From Tetradesmus obliquus (taxonomy: Eukaryota; Chlorophyta; Chlorophyceae; Sphaeropleales; Scenedesmaceae): 64,000 nt of DNA. Within the stretch, counting starts at the first letter, position 1, and the number at the start of each line of letters is the position of its first letter. The notes beneath the pieces are model-generated. The model saw only the letters and a program-made list of their open reading frames with translations. It did no database searches and had not been told where the DNA came from. The stretch spans positions 2,728,001-2,792,000 of the forward strand of contig CP126203.1 in the NCBI GenBank assembly GCA_030272155.1, in the 5' to 3' direction. This document shows, piece after piece, positions 1 to 11,333 of this stretch. The position numbers and the translations under genes were made by a program.

Positions 1-66
1 CTGATCCTGTTCCTTGACCTTTTAAATTTCCTAACGTAACACAAGTATAACATGTAACACTCTCAC

Positions 67-2262
67 CTTGAGTGCCTCTGCCCACTGGCCAGTCTTGCCG
101 TGCACGTCGATGAGCGTGTTGTAGGTCACAACGTTTGGTGAGCAGCCCTCTCTCAGCAGCTCGCCATACACCTCGAGCGCCTTCTGCAGCTGCCCGCACT
201 TGATCGCCACATTCATCAGCGCACTGCAGTGCAGCGGTTTGAACACAGCAGCATTGAGTGGTTATGTTTGCAGTGGTCCAACAGCGGCAGGAATGGGGCG
301 CATGAGTGCGACGGAAGGGGTACAAGGCAGGCAGAATGTGGGGTGCGTTGATGCAGTGTCTCGGTTGCTGATTAAGTGAAGATTATGCCAGGGCGAGCAT
401 GCTGAATAGAGTCAACTGCTGGCAGCTGCATTGATACAGCAGAGACACGCCTCAACGCAGCCCGCTTTTCCATCTATACATACATACACAGGGGCAGCTG
501 CACCAGCCAGCTGCTCTCACGTGTAGGTGTGCACGTTGCGTTCCACGTTGCGCTGCCTCATCTCTGACACGAGTTCAAACGCGCGCGACAGCTCCTGCTG
601 GTCAACGCAGAGGCTGACCATGGCTGTGTATGTGAACACGTCGCACAGCTGCGACAGCTGGTGGTCAGGCGGCAGGGCCCGCAGGAAGTCAAACAGCTGC
701 GTGTACACGGGTGCGTGCAAGCAGAGGCAGCAGGCGGGCAGCATTTGCAGTGTTGTTGATGGGGCGTTGACTACGGGGTATGCCGGAAGTCTACTGCAGA
801 CTGCCAAGGGGCGTTTGCCCAGCCGCTGACAGGCTGGCAGAGCTGATAATTGCCGCCTGTAACTGAATGTGCACAGCTCTGCGTGCAGCAACACGTGGTC
901 TCCTGCAAGCTGAGTCAATACGTGCAATGCGTGCTCTGTGCAACTACGCTCTGCTAGAAACTGGCAATGTGCCAAGAACGTACTGGCAGGACGTTCCACC
1001 GGCAGCTGTCAGACATTTGAACTGCCACCCGCCATGTTTGACCGCCAACTGCCATGTTTGACCGCCGCCGTTGACCGCCAACTGCTGCTGCTCACCTCGC
1101 GTGCCCTGCGGCCGTGGCGGCCCCTTGCCAGCTCCTTCAGCAGTGCTGCCAGTCCCCTGCTGTCTAAGTTCAGCAGGCCGTCTGACAGCATCTGCCTGTC
1201 CAGTGCCTCGCCAGCTGGAGAGCGCCGCACAGCCCATGCAAACTCCTCTACTGCAGCGTCTGAGAAGTCGCCTGCGACAAACAACACGTGAAACAACCAA
1301 CCTAATCTTGTGTTGTATGCATTGCAGCGATTAGTTTAGACGGGGCACAAAGCGAGTTACAGACCATAAAGCGCGCACAGAGGCACGGCAGCAGTTAGGC
1401 AGCAGTGTTGCGGCAATCCTCCTTGCAGCAAGCCAGACAGAGCTAGGTGTCGTGTTGGTGTGCAATTACCCGCAGCCTGCATCATCAGCGTCACACTTCA
1501 GCACTCCGCAAATTGACGACTACCTTGGATCCCATCTGCTGCTTCCGCGGACTTCTGCATCTGCTGCGGACCATGCCCGACAATGCACAGCCCTGTACAC
1601 GCTGCTGGGCGGTCAGTCTGCTGCTCACCAGGCTTAGTGTTGAACACAATGTTCTTCCTGCCTCTGCCGCGGCCGCCACTGTTGCCGAAGAACTGCTGCT
1701 GCTGCCCTCCAAGCATGCCGCTGCCGCTGCCGCCGCTGCCCTGCCTCGTGTGCATGCCGCGCCCGCTGCCGCTGCTGTGACCGTTGCTGCCCCTGCCGCC
1801 ACCGCCGCTGGCAGGCCAGTTGGGCTTAGCGACCATATCTTGGCTGACCATGTGGCTGCTGTTGATGCCGTTGGTAGGCGGCCGCATGTTGGGCATCACA
1901 TGCTGGGGGGCCCAAGTCATCATGAGCTCAGGAGCTGCTGCTGCTGCTGCGTTTTGGGACTGCTGCACCATGCCTATGTGCGTGCCTGGCATCATGTGGT
2001 GCTGTGGCTGAGCTAACATGGGGTGTCCCATTCCATGGGCAGCTGCTAGGTGAGGCTGCAGCATGTGGGTTGGGTGACCCATGCCTCGGTTGAGAGTGAC
2101 GTACGCCTGATGCTGCTGCTGCGCCACGGCCCAGCCCTCGAACCCCGCTGCTGCTGCGGCATGCGCGTACATATCGCCAGGGGCCGCAGCATAGGGCTGC
2201 GCCGTGTACATAGGCATGCTCACATGAAGCCCTGACTGGTGGGTAACCGTGGAGGGCCACAT
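67..2262 (-). CDS. Pentatricopeptide repeat (PPR) protein, 5' part, runs off the left edge
   Basis: Four exons join in phase: 2262-1524, 1271-1096, 696-521 and 223-67. The last ends at a GTGAGA donor, so the gene continues outside the window. The first 246 residues are low-complexity (Met, Gln, His, Gly, Ser) with a short GGRGRGR stretch. Exons 3-4 encode three P-type PPR units, recognisable from VFTYTAMVSLC, VHTYTALMNVAIKCG and VVTYNTLIDVHGKTG. PPR proteins bind organellar RNA one base per repeat and control its processing, stability or translation, so a plastid or mitochondrial role is likely. No targeting peptide is obvious at the chosen start, so a further upstream exon is possible. The specific RNA target cannot be read from this part. 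Confidence 0.88.
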
Positions 2263-4019
2263 TATACTCTGCCTGCGTAGAGGAGGAGGGGCATCCGTGC
2301 AACACAGGTGAGTGATCGAAGGTCAACATATGTTTTGGGACACTCGCTGGGCTTGCGATGCTCCGTAGTTGTTGGGTGATGCTGAGCTGAAGCAGGCAAT
2401 GATTATTTTGTTGCGCAGCGCTGGCATCGCTGTTTAGCACACCTTAATAACGTAACTTTGCATTGTCCACGCCCGTTTGAAGGGGATGCTGCTGTCACAT
2501 GTCTATGAACTTGAAGCTGGTGGGCAACAGTGCTGGTGTAAAGCTGACCTCCGTCCCATCTAGACACAATGCACGCAGAAAAATGGTTGTGTATCTCCGT
2601 TACCTTGAACCAAATGCCTGGGCAGGAGCCTGCTTCTGGTTATCCACTGTCTGGTTCTCTGTTGGCACTCAGTGCTCAGCACGAGGCTACATGCATCGTC
2701 AGGCGCTGCAGCTACCAGCCAAACGCTTTGCACAGGTTAATCCTTTGTTGATTTTCCGGCTGCACGGTCGTGCCTCGCCACTGCTGCTTTCACTTGTATG
2801 TCTGTAATGCTGCCGAGCAAGCCTCACGCATCAATTCAAACCCGCATCGAGTACTTGATCCAGCTGTTCATAATGTAGGTGTGCATCACAGTCCCAGTAG
2901 ACCAACCAGAAATTCTACCGTAAAAGGTGACTGGATTAAAACACGCAATGTGGATTCGTTCGTTCAGGTATACAACCCTTTCAACATCGACAGCCGGCTG
3001 TATATTCTGCTTGCAGCGTTGACGTGCCGATCTACTCTATGTCAAGTTGCCTAACTGACTCACTATGGCACAAAGTAACCCCGGAATTATGCAGTGTCGA
3101 GGGCAGAATGCACATCACTCATTTCATAAAGTAAATAGTGTAAACAATCCATATTGGTATCAAGAGTTCAGCAGTCCTCAAGGTGTGCCCTGCCAAAACA
3201 AACCTCTGCGCGTTTGAGCAGTGGCTTACTCGCTTGCGCATCGTCTTCATGGCGTTTCCAGCCGCGATTGGTGATATACGAAGACATATATAATGGAATA
3301 AGCGTTCTAACTCACCACAAAAGCTGCGTGATGACAGATAGTGCCACCGGGCATGATGTTCGCCCCCCTGTACCTGCACCAACCGAGGCCTGCAGCTGTA
3401 GCTACGGCTGCAGGGCCCAGCAAAATGTTAAACAACAACGACCGACAGCTGCGTCAGCGGCTTTCACTGGCTTCTGTCAGCCTCCCCACTCGGTGCAGTG
3501 TGATGACAAATGACACGCCCCACTCAGTGACCTCAAGCACGCAACACTAGCCTTATGCTTTCAACCCAGCGGTCTGACAGTACCCCAGTGCATGATCTGG
3601 CCTGCTGACTTCTTGAATTCGTACAAGTGAACAGCAGGCTGTGGGTCTACCTCCAGGCTGATCCAGTAAAACTGGGATAAGAAAGCCGCAGTACTACTTG
3701 GCAACCGCTGCAACCGCTGCAACGCAGCGATGCCTGCCCTGAAAATCTATCACTCTCTGACCAGCTCATCTGCCGTAACTGGCTCCATGACTTCGATGTC
3801 CCTGCAAGTCATTCAAAAGCACCAGCACAGCTTTTAGCTATCAGCTGATTGCAGCTGTAACCACCACCTCCTTGACTCATTGAATGACGCAGTCAGCTAT
3901 GTTCAAGCCCCAGCAAGCCCTGAATCACACACTATCGTAAAAACTGATGAGTGCGCCAAGGCGCCAAATGCTGACAAGTGCTGCATAGCATGACTGTGGC
4001 AGCGCTGCCAGTGACACTA
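2263..4019. other. Intergenic stretch between the PPR start and the STR14-like stop
   Basis: It should hold the PPR promoter/5' leader (right of 2262) and the 3' UTR of the STR14-like gene (left of 4020). Open frames here are short and show no family motif. I see no RNA gene or mobile element. Confidence 0.4.
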
Positions 4020-4826
4020 CTAGTAGGCAGCTGCTGAGAACACGCCTTGCCAAGCGATAAAGAAGTGCATGCCAGCTTCCATCGCATGACCCTGCTGCTG
4101 CTGCTGCTCCTGCTGCTGCTGCACGCACCTGCCAGCGTTCACCCATTCTGTGTAGCCGCCCTTCATGACGCTAATGCTGTTGCCCACACCCTCCTGCATG
4201 AGGTCGTATGCTGCTATAAGTGACCTGCAGCAGCAGCGGCAGCAGCAGCAGCAGCAGCAGCAGCCAAATTTAGCAGATGGGTTGCTGAAGCTAGCTGAAC
4301 GCAGCTTGCAAACCACAGGCAGCACAGACCACAGCGCGCCAACTTTGCATCTTTTGATCCGCATGCTGGTCAGTGCATGCATTTCAGATTGTTAGTAATT
4401 ACCTGTGTTATAGCACAGGCTGATGTGTGCAGCCTTGAGCATGTTCAAATGATTGAAGCAGCCACGCTGCCGGTGTATCCTAAACAGCAGCAAGCCAGCA
4501 GGCACACACTCATGCAAAACATTTTGTATAGGCTACAGCACGTGTTGTGCAACACTCTCCTGGTTCAGCGTTGCCTGAAGGTGCGCAGCCTTGCATCAAC
4601 CGTATGAACAGCTTGTTTTGTTATCCAATGGTGGCCTTCATTTACTGTGTGAACAGCTTCCTTGTACTCGATGGTGGCCTGCCAGTGGCAGCAAACAGGT
4701 GCAGACCACACGCACCTGGTTTGCCAGCCCTTCCTATAGTTGTCATTCGGCTCCAGTACTCCCCCTTGCGAGCAGTACAGGATCACCTGCTGCTCTGCAT
4801 CCTGCACCAGCTGCTTCACATCTGCA

Positions 4827-4869
<43 letters not shown>

Positions 4870-7380
4870 CCAGATAACAGTCGCTGCATGGTTGACCAAG
4901 CTGTGTGGATTATGCAAGTAGGGTGCAGCCGCTCAACTGCCGCATGCGCAGCCATGTTGCGGATGCTCAATAAGACGATGCCGAAGACGACTTGCAAAGC
5001 AGATGAGTATATTCACAGCTAATGCCCCTGTGAGTGCAGGTGCCACCTTGCGCAAACCAAATGAGTGCATGTGTCACCTTGTGCAAAGCTGGGGTTGACT
5101 TCTGTGCCATTGATCACTCCAAACATTGCGTAGCCCACTCGCCGCGCAACCTTCATGGCACTCCTGCAGCGACAAACACCCATACCCACACCCACACACA
5201 GGTAAGTGAGAAAGAACCACAAAGAGAAGGTTGACTACACTTGAATGACACGCTCCGCAGCAATGTCACAAGCTGCGCTGCCACAGCAGCACGCGATATG
5301 CTTTGGCGGCGTTCTGCTGCAAAGCTTGCATGCTGCCCGTCTAAGCTGTAGGTCCAAGGGGTCTAACTGAGCTCATGCCAGATGTTCTCTGGGCCTGTTG
5401 ACCTGGTAGCAGCTCTGAACAGTCATGCAGCACCCGCTCATCCATATCACAAAGTTGTTAACCAAGAGTGTCAACCGCACCAGCAGATAACACCTGATAA
5501 TGGAAGTGCTGTGCTGTCGCTTCACAGACACAGCATGCAGACTGCACAGCTGTGTGTTGCTGCAGCAGCTGCGCCAGCAACCTCACCAGCCAGTGATGGG
5601 CTGGTAGAACGGCACATTCTGCGCCCCAGGTACATGGCCCTGCGCGCACATGCACAGGGCAGCAGCAGCAGATAAGGGTAAGCTGCCAGGTCAGACCAGG
5701 AAGCACTCGAGACACAGGTTGATGAAAGCGTGCTGGCCATGCTGTACATTAGCTGGTGTTGGATGCTGTGGTATGCATGCTACCTTCTGGCAAGGGACAC
5801 TTACTGCTGACAACGTTCAAGTACCCTCATGCTGAGCACAACACACCCTCGTCATTTCTCTGCTTGGAGCCTTTGAAATCCTTCCTCACTTCATGCCTTC
5901 ACTTCATGCCTACATAAAACTATGCTTGAGCGCAGTGCAGAACTGCTGCAGCTGATGTCATCACATGCAAGGCAACAGACCACATGTCAGGCCACCACCA
6001 AACAAGGAAGAGCCATGTTTATCACCCGGCTGTGCATCACAGCTGCTGCCATCCATTTGATTCCCCCAAATACGGAAATGCAGCCGGCCCCACTGTTTGC
6101 AATAACCAGCTGGCATCATAGCATCACAACACTGCTGCAGACCATTTGCCAGCAGACTGTACGCTGTACCCACAAGCCCTTGAATATCACGGCAGCGTAC
6201 ACTGCTGGAAATCGCATCTAGTGTGCATAGCAGCTGCTGCTGCTGCTGCTGCTCCTGCTGCTGCTTCTGCTGCTGTTTCCGCTCTCACCGCATCATAGTC
6301 TGCCTCCGGCCGCACGTCCACTACCAGTGCTTGCCCCCTTTCACATGCAAACTGCACCTCCTGCGGCGACACCATCTTCACCTGTGGTGCAGCAGCAGAT
6401 GGCCAGCACAAACGTGATTTCAAGCTTTAAGCTGACTGCAGTCGCTGGGTAAGTGATGTCCGTATGATAGATTTGTGTGTGGCAAGGCGAGTGACCTGAT
6501 GGGAGCTGCTCTTGCGCTGCATTGGGAAGGGGCAGTTAAGCCAAGCTGCTCTGCTGCTGCTTCACAGGAGCACAAAGCAAGCATAATAAGCAGCGGCGGG
6601 CCGATTCAGGGCTGCTGCAGGCCTGTGAATCTTTGAAAGCATTGCTCTTCAACACCTGCCCCCCAGCTGCTGCACGGAGCACACGGGATTACTCCTAGAG
6701 CAGACACGTATTGTACCTGGCTGACCAGTACATCAAACTGCTGGAAGTCACAGACACCACCAACAATTACTCACATTGCCTGCAATGAGCGCCAGCCGCA
6801 TTGTCTCCCAGCCTTTGGGGCTGGTAGGGCTCTGGCCCCCTACATGCAGCCCACTGGGCCCGCTGCGCTCCCTGGCCTGTACACACAGCACAGTCCTGCA
6901 AGCACACAGGGAATTTTTGAAATATTTTGACTGAATGATGCTTGCTTGCAGGAGCAGGGTGTGGCTGGCGTCGATGGCCAATGGATGCAGGCAGTACATG
7001 CATGCAAATGCCAGCTTGGCTGTGACAGTGCTCTGCAGCTGCTGTTCTTGTGAATATTGCACAAAACAAGCTGCTAATTGACATAACCTGTGGCTTTTTC
7101 AGAAAGCTGTTTGCAGTTGGCAGGTTAGAACAGCATGCATGCTGCAGGGTGTATGGATTGCAGTGCTGCAGGACAGCTTGACACGGTGATGTGAGCTAGG
7201 ATGGCAAACCAGGAGTTCGTGCCAGGATCTTGCCCTTATGCGGCGTCAAGTAGTAGTGCTGTACAATGTAGGCATTTTAGATGTCGGTGCCCAGCCACAC
7301 TGCTGTGAGAGCACCCACCTGCTGCGCCTGTTTGAGCCTAGGCACCTTCCCGCCTGGTGGTACCGTTGCTGTGCGAGCAT
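4020..7380 (-). CDS. STR14: Chloroplast rhodanese-like domain protein, STR14 type
   Basis: Seven exons keep phase throughout: 7380-7319, 6895-6775, 6381-6289, 5639-5587, 5163-5078, 4821-4716 and 4224-4020, giving 241 aa. The start MLAQQRYHQAGR with a basic, Ser-rich stretch and VLCVQA resembles a plastid transit peptide. The rhodanese fold shows VVDVRPEADYDA, GHVPGAQNVPFY, then ARRVGYAMFGVINGTEVNP, and the active-site loop VILYCSQGG with the catalytic-position Cys near residue 155. It finishes with SLIAAYDLMQ and ISVMKGGYTEW. The order and wording match plant STR14 (At4g27700 type), a thylakoid/stroma protein of unclear substrate. The last exon reads on into a Gln-rich tail that ends at TAG; an alternative tiny terminal intron there looks too short. 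Two introns have CTG runs abutting the acceptor. Confidence 0.9.
4829..4867 (-). repeat. (CTG)13 before the STR14-like exon 6 acceptor (minus strand)
   Basis: Plus-strand (CAG)13. On the gene's strand it is (CTG)13 followed within a few bases by CTGCAG and the exon at 4821. Confidence 0.96.
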
Positions 7381-7663
7381 CGTTATTGCAGTAGAGTTGA
7401 ACACTTTCGAAATGAAAACCTCACAAACGCAAGGACACGCCAACCGGGCCGGTGTGTCGTCTGCTTGATATTTGCCGGACACTGCAGAAGGAGATCCCTT
7501 GGTGTCGCACACGGTTTGAGCGTTCTAGTATCACATACGAGTCTGCCTAACGAAGAGGACGCCAATAAACAGGTGGCATAACACAAAGTGACACCTTCCG
7601 GTTCAAACTGCTTGTAGACCATTACAATTCACTGATTTCACCTACTGGACATGCTTCTAACGA

Positions 7664-7671
7664 CTCTATAA
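7664..7671 (+). promoter_or_regulatory. TATA-like element ahead of the 7713 gene
   Basis: CTATAAGG lies about 42 nt upstream of the ATG at 7713, inside the 332-bp gap between two divergent starts (STR14-like on the minus strand, 7713 gene on the plus strand). The role is inferred from position and sequence only. Confidence 0.3.
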
Positions 7672-7712
7672 GGCAGGTTTTAGAACAGAGTACCCTGGCG
7701 CTTTCCTTCACC

Positions 7713-8291
7713 ATGACTTCGTTCTTCACCAGGTGAGAAGCGTTTCACGCGCCAGTCTCGGTCTGGCAGCAGCACTGCTCCGATTGGCGTGCTATATCTG
7801 CAGCATGCTTTAAAACGGTCAAATAGGAGTGGCACCACGCGGTTCCTGACAAACCACTGTCTGTTTGGGTGCTAGGCTAGCACTGCCTAGCTGTGAAACC
7901 CCTCACCTCACCGTTCCTGCCATCAGCCACTGCTGTGTACTAATGACACTTGCATGTTTGCAGGTACTTTTCTCTGCGCGTTGAGGCAGTGGCACGCCCC
8001 AAGAAGCAGCAGGCACCACACAGCAGTGCAGCCAGGCAGCTGACCCGCGCTCGCTCTTATTCCTCAGCTAGCAGCACACCCCTGCCTGGGGTTGTTCCTG
8101 CAAGTGCTCAAACAGCTACCAGGAAACAGCAGGACGCAGAGCAACTGGTGCTTGACGCAGCAGAGACACATGCGCACAACAGCTACTATCTGCCCGCACA
8201 CACCTGGTCTGAGGCCATCCTGGTGGTGCACAACAGCAGCTGGACGTGCAGCGAGCTGGGACCAAGCTGCACCACACAGTATGGTATGTGA
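7713..8291 (+). CDS. Unrecognised small protein with a targeting-like N-terminus (3' end uncertain)
   Basis: A 20-nt first exon (7713-7732, MTSFFTR) splices by GTGAGA to an acceptor CAG at 7961-7963. The second exon reads RYFSLRVEAVARPKK and then a basic, Ser/Ala-rich stretch typical of organelle targeting. Read to the first stop the protein has 115 aa. The sequence AGTATG/GTATGT near 8280 is a good donor, and a partial duplicate of this junction lies at about 8465, so the gene may continue into unrecognised downstream exons. I do not recognise the family. It is divergent from the STR14-like gene, so the two may share a promoter. Confidence 0.35.
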
Positions 8292-8640
8292 ACAGCAATG
8301 CTAATGTCCTGCAGTGTGCGGCCAGCATGATTGACTACTGTACTGCTGGTGGTGGTGTGTTACTGTGTGCACGGTCAGCAGCTGGTGCAGTCGAGATCAG
8401 TTGGCCACACTGCATTGAAGGGTCTAGTGTCTGCCGCCACAGCAGGCTGTGGAAGCTAGTGGTTGCAGTATGGTATGTGAACCGCAACCCTCTCTTCTGC
8501 AGTGTGCGGCCAGCATGTGTGACTGCTGCTGGTGGTGGTGCGTTGCTGTGCGCATGGTCAGCATGCTGTGCTCAGTTGGCCACACTGCATTGAAGGTCCA
8601 GGGTCTGCCGCCAGAGAAGGCTGTGGCACCCAGGAGTTGC
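8278..8640 (+). repeat. Diverged tandem duplication, unit about 190 bp
   Basis: The block beginning AGTATGGTATGTGAAC at about 8278 recurs at about 8467. Both copies carry TGCAGTGTGCGGCCAGCATG and TTGGCCACACTGCATTGAAG in the same order. It begins at the possible donor of the 7713 gene, so it resembles the exon-edge echoes elsewhere in the window. Confidence 0.75.
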
Positions 8641-9864
8641 AGCTGCAAAACAGGCACGCACGGCATTTGTTTGCGTCAATCATGCAGTAGCATTGGTGCT
8701 GCATCTCCTTGTATTATCACCCCTTGTATCATCAACACGCGCACTTCCAGCCCCTGTACATCTACCCTTGTATTATGAGATTGAACAACTCGGCCCTGAT
8801 GTCATTAGCAGGGCCAGGACTCAGCAAGTGTAAAGATCCTGCACCCCCTGCAGTCTGTGAGGGGCCTGTGCAGACTGTGCTGCCAGCCTGCCTGTCTGCT
8901 GCATGGTGCAGAGCAACTTCCATCCTTATAGGGGAACCTGCTGTGATGCAAGGGGACATCTGACATGCATATTGTTGTTCTGTACTAGGCCTCTGTGCAG
9001 TCTTACACCTGCTGTGCATGCATGACACTCAGTGTACAGGCTGTACGTGTATACACCTGCCTGCGCTGCCAGCACCAGCGTTGGCGCAGGTGAGAGTGTG
9101 TTGCTGCGCATTTGTGGACAGCATTGTTCCATTCCCACATGTTTGTCATGGAGTTGGAGTTGTCTGCATCAGCAATGCTGTAAGCACCTGATGTACATCA
9201 AAGTTGTACAATGCCAAGGTTATGCACTGGCAGTGTCACACGGCGTTGTGTTTTGTCTGAGCTGAATGTGAGCTGCCAACCGTTGGCACTGCAGTGCAGT
9301 GTGTGCGCATATCACTTCCTTGTGTTTGGGTTGGGGTCCTGTACGTTGGTGCAAGCATGCCCAGCTTGAGCTGTGTACAAGCTTAATAGCAGTGCCAATG
9401 AGACACGAGCTAGCACGTGTTGCAGTTCAACTGCTTCCATGTCATCTGCTGGTCCACTGGTCAGCCTGCAGGAGGGGACTGACCTTTTTGTTACCCACCA
9501 TGTATGATGCTGGCGGTGAGCCAGCGTGTCGATCTACTGCTATCACGCAAGCAGTGCTATCAGCTTTCACTGGCAAGTGATTGTCCCCCTGCTGCTAACC
9601 ACAGTCACTGAGTGCTGTACCCTACACCTAGGGTTCTTGTAGTCTGCTTGTAACGGTTGCGCTGGTAGCTTGTGCTTCAGCGTGTGTGACGTGTGCCAGC
9701 AGTAATAGCAGCAGCAGAAGTAGCGGCATACGAGCGACTGCAGGCCGAGGACACCAAACAACCTTGCACCTAGAGTCGAGAACTGAACACCCGCTTGCCT
9801 GCTTGCTGCGCTAAACACTATTTAAGGTTCCTCAAATACATATTTAAATCAACACTAGCGAGAT
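8641..9864. other. Gene-free stretch upstream of VTE4
   Basis: No open frame with a family motif is seen. It presumably holds 3' sequence of the 7713 gene and the VTE4 promoter. Confidence 0.35.
9820..9827 (+). promoter_or_regulatory. TATA-like element of VTE4
   Basis: TATTTAAG lies about 45 nt before the VTE4 ATG (9865), followed by a second AT-rich patch near 9840. This is a positional inference. Confidence 0.35.
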
Positions 9865-11274
9865 ATGGCTCTACTGCTCAACAGACAGGGGTGTCAGCTC
9901 CAGCCAAGGCCTAGGTCCAGTCACAGGCCAAGGATCTTCCTGCAGGCCACCAAAACAACCAGCACAGCCACTTCTTCCCCGATCGCTTACGACTTCTTGA
10001 AGCCAGTAACCTCGGCTGGGCAGGTAAGAAGTGCAGCAACCTCAACAAGTAGCTGCTGCTGTAGCAGGGCAGGACAAACACCTGTCAAACAAAGAGCTCT
10101 GAGATATGCAGACTCTGATCCACATGTCACGAATTATCTTACAGGTTATCATTTGTTGTTGCAGATCAAGGAGCTGAAGGAGGGCATTGCTGCCTTCTAT
10201 GACGAGTCCAGCGGCCTGTGGGAGAATATGTGGGGCGAGCACATGCACCATGGTGGGTACTGCACTGCCAGCCCAGCAGCTCTGCACTGCTAATCACCTG
10301 CTGCTCAGTTTTGGATTTGTTAAAAGCTTTGTAGCAGCGGCCAACGGACATGCAGGCTGCAACGAACGCTTGAACAATAGCATGTGCAGTCAGCATGGCA
10401 ACTGCCACGTGGTAGCCGCGTCATCTTGCAGCAGTTCCTGCAAGCATACTGACAGTTATTGAGTAACATCCGAAAGCTTTGACTACTCATGCAGGTAGAT
10501 TCGGCAGCACAGCAGCAGCAATTCTAGCAGTATGCACAACCACTTGCCACGACCTAATGCCATACCTTGGCACAACAGCCTCACTACAGGGCAGGGAACC
10601 TTGCGCTCCGCATGCTGCACGACTGGCCGCACGGTCTTGCAGTGCATGACTATTTATAGGACTTACAGCCACAGCACAAGTTGATTGATCTCTATCTGCC
10701 TTGCTGTTGGGCTTTTCCTGCAGGCTATTACCCGGCTGGCTCGCCACCCAAGAGCAACCAGCAGGCGCAGATAGACATGATCGAAGAGGTGCTCAGCTGG
10801 GCAGGCGTGACAGCAGCAACCAAGGTGCGGCGCACAAGAGGCAGCAGCGGCAGTAGCAGGCTCCACAGTGATTTGGCGCAGGTTGCACCAGCTGATCAGC
10901 ACAGCAGGGTACAAGCTGTCTAGGACACACGCATACTAGTAGTGCCTGTGCCGGCAAGCAACTTCCCTTCAACGCCGCAACTTACAGCAGGGTACATGCA
11001 GTACGGCAAACTAGGATCGAGTTGCCTGCTCTGAATGTGCGTTTGAGTGCCACAGCTGCTAGTGCCAGCTTACCACTCTGGCGTCCCTCAGCCATCAACG
11101 GCTTGCAGTGACCGCTCGGGCAGAGCCACCGCTAAAGCCTCACCTCATCACTGCTTAAGGTTGTAAGCATAAGAATGCTTGTTACAGTTGGTGTCAAGCA
11201 AACTCATTACTGCTTGCGTGTTACTCTCATCATCACAGTACCTCACGCTGCGCTCCTGCACACACACTCACACA

Positions 11275-11333
<59 letters not shown>

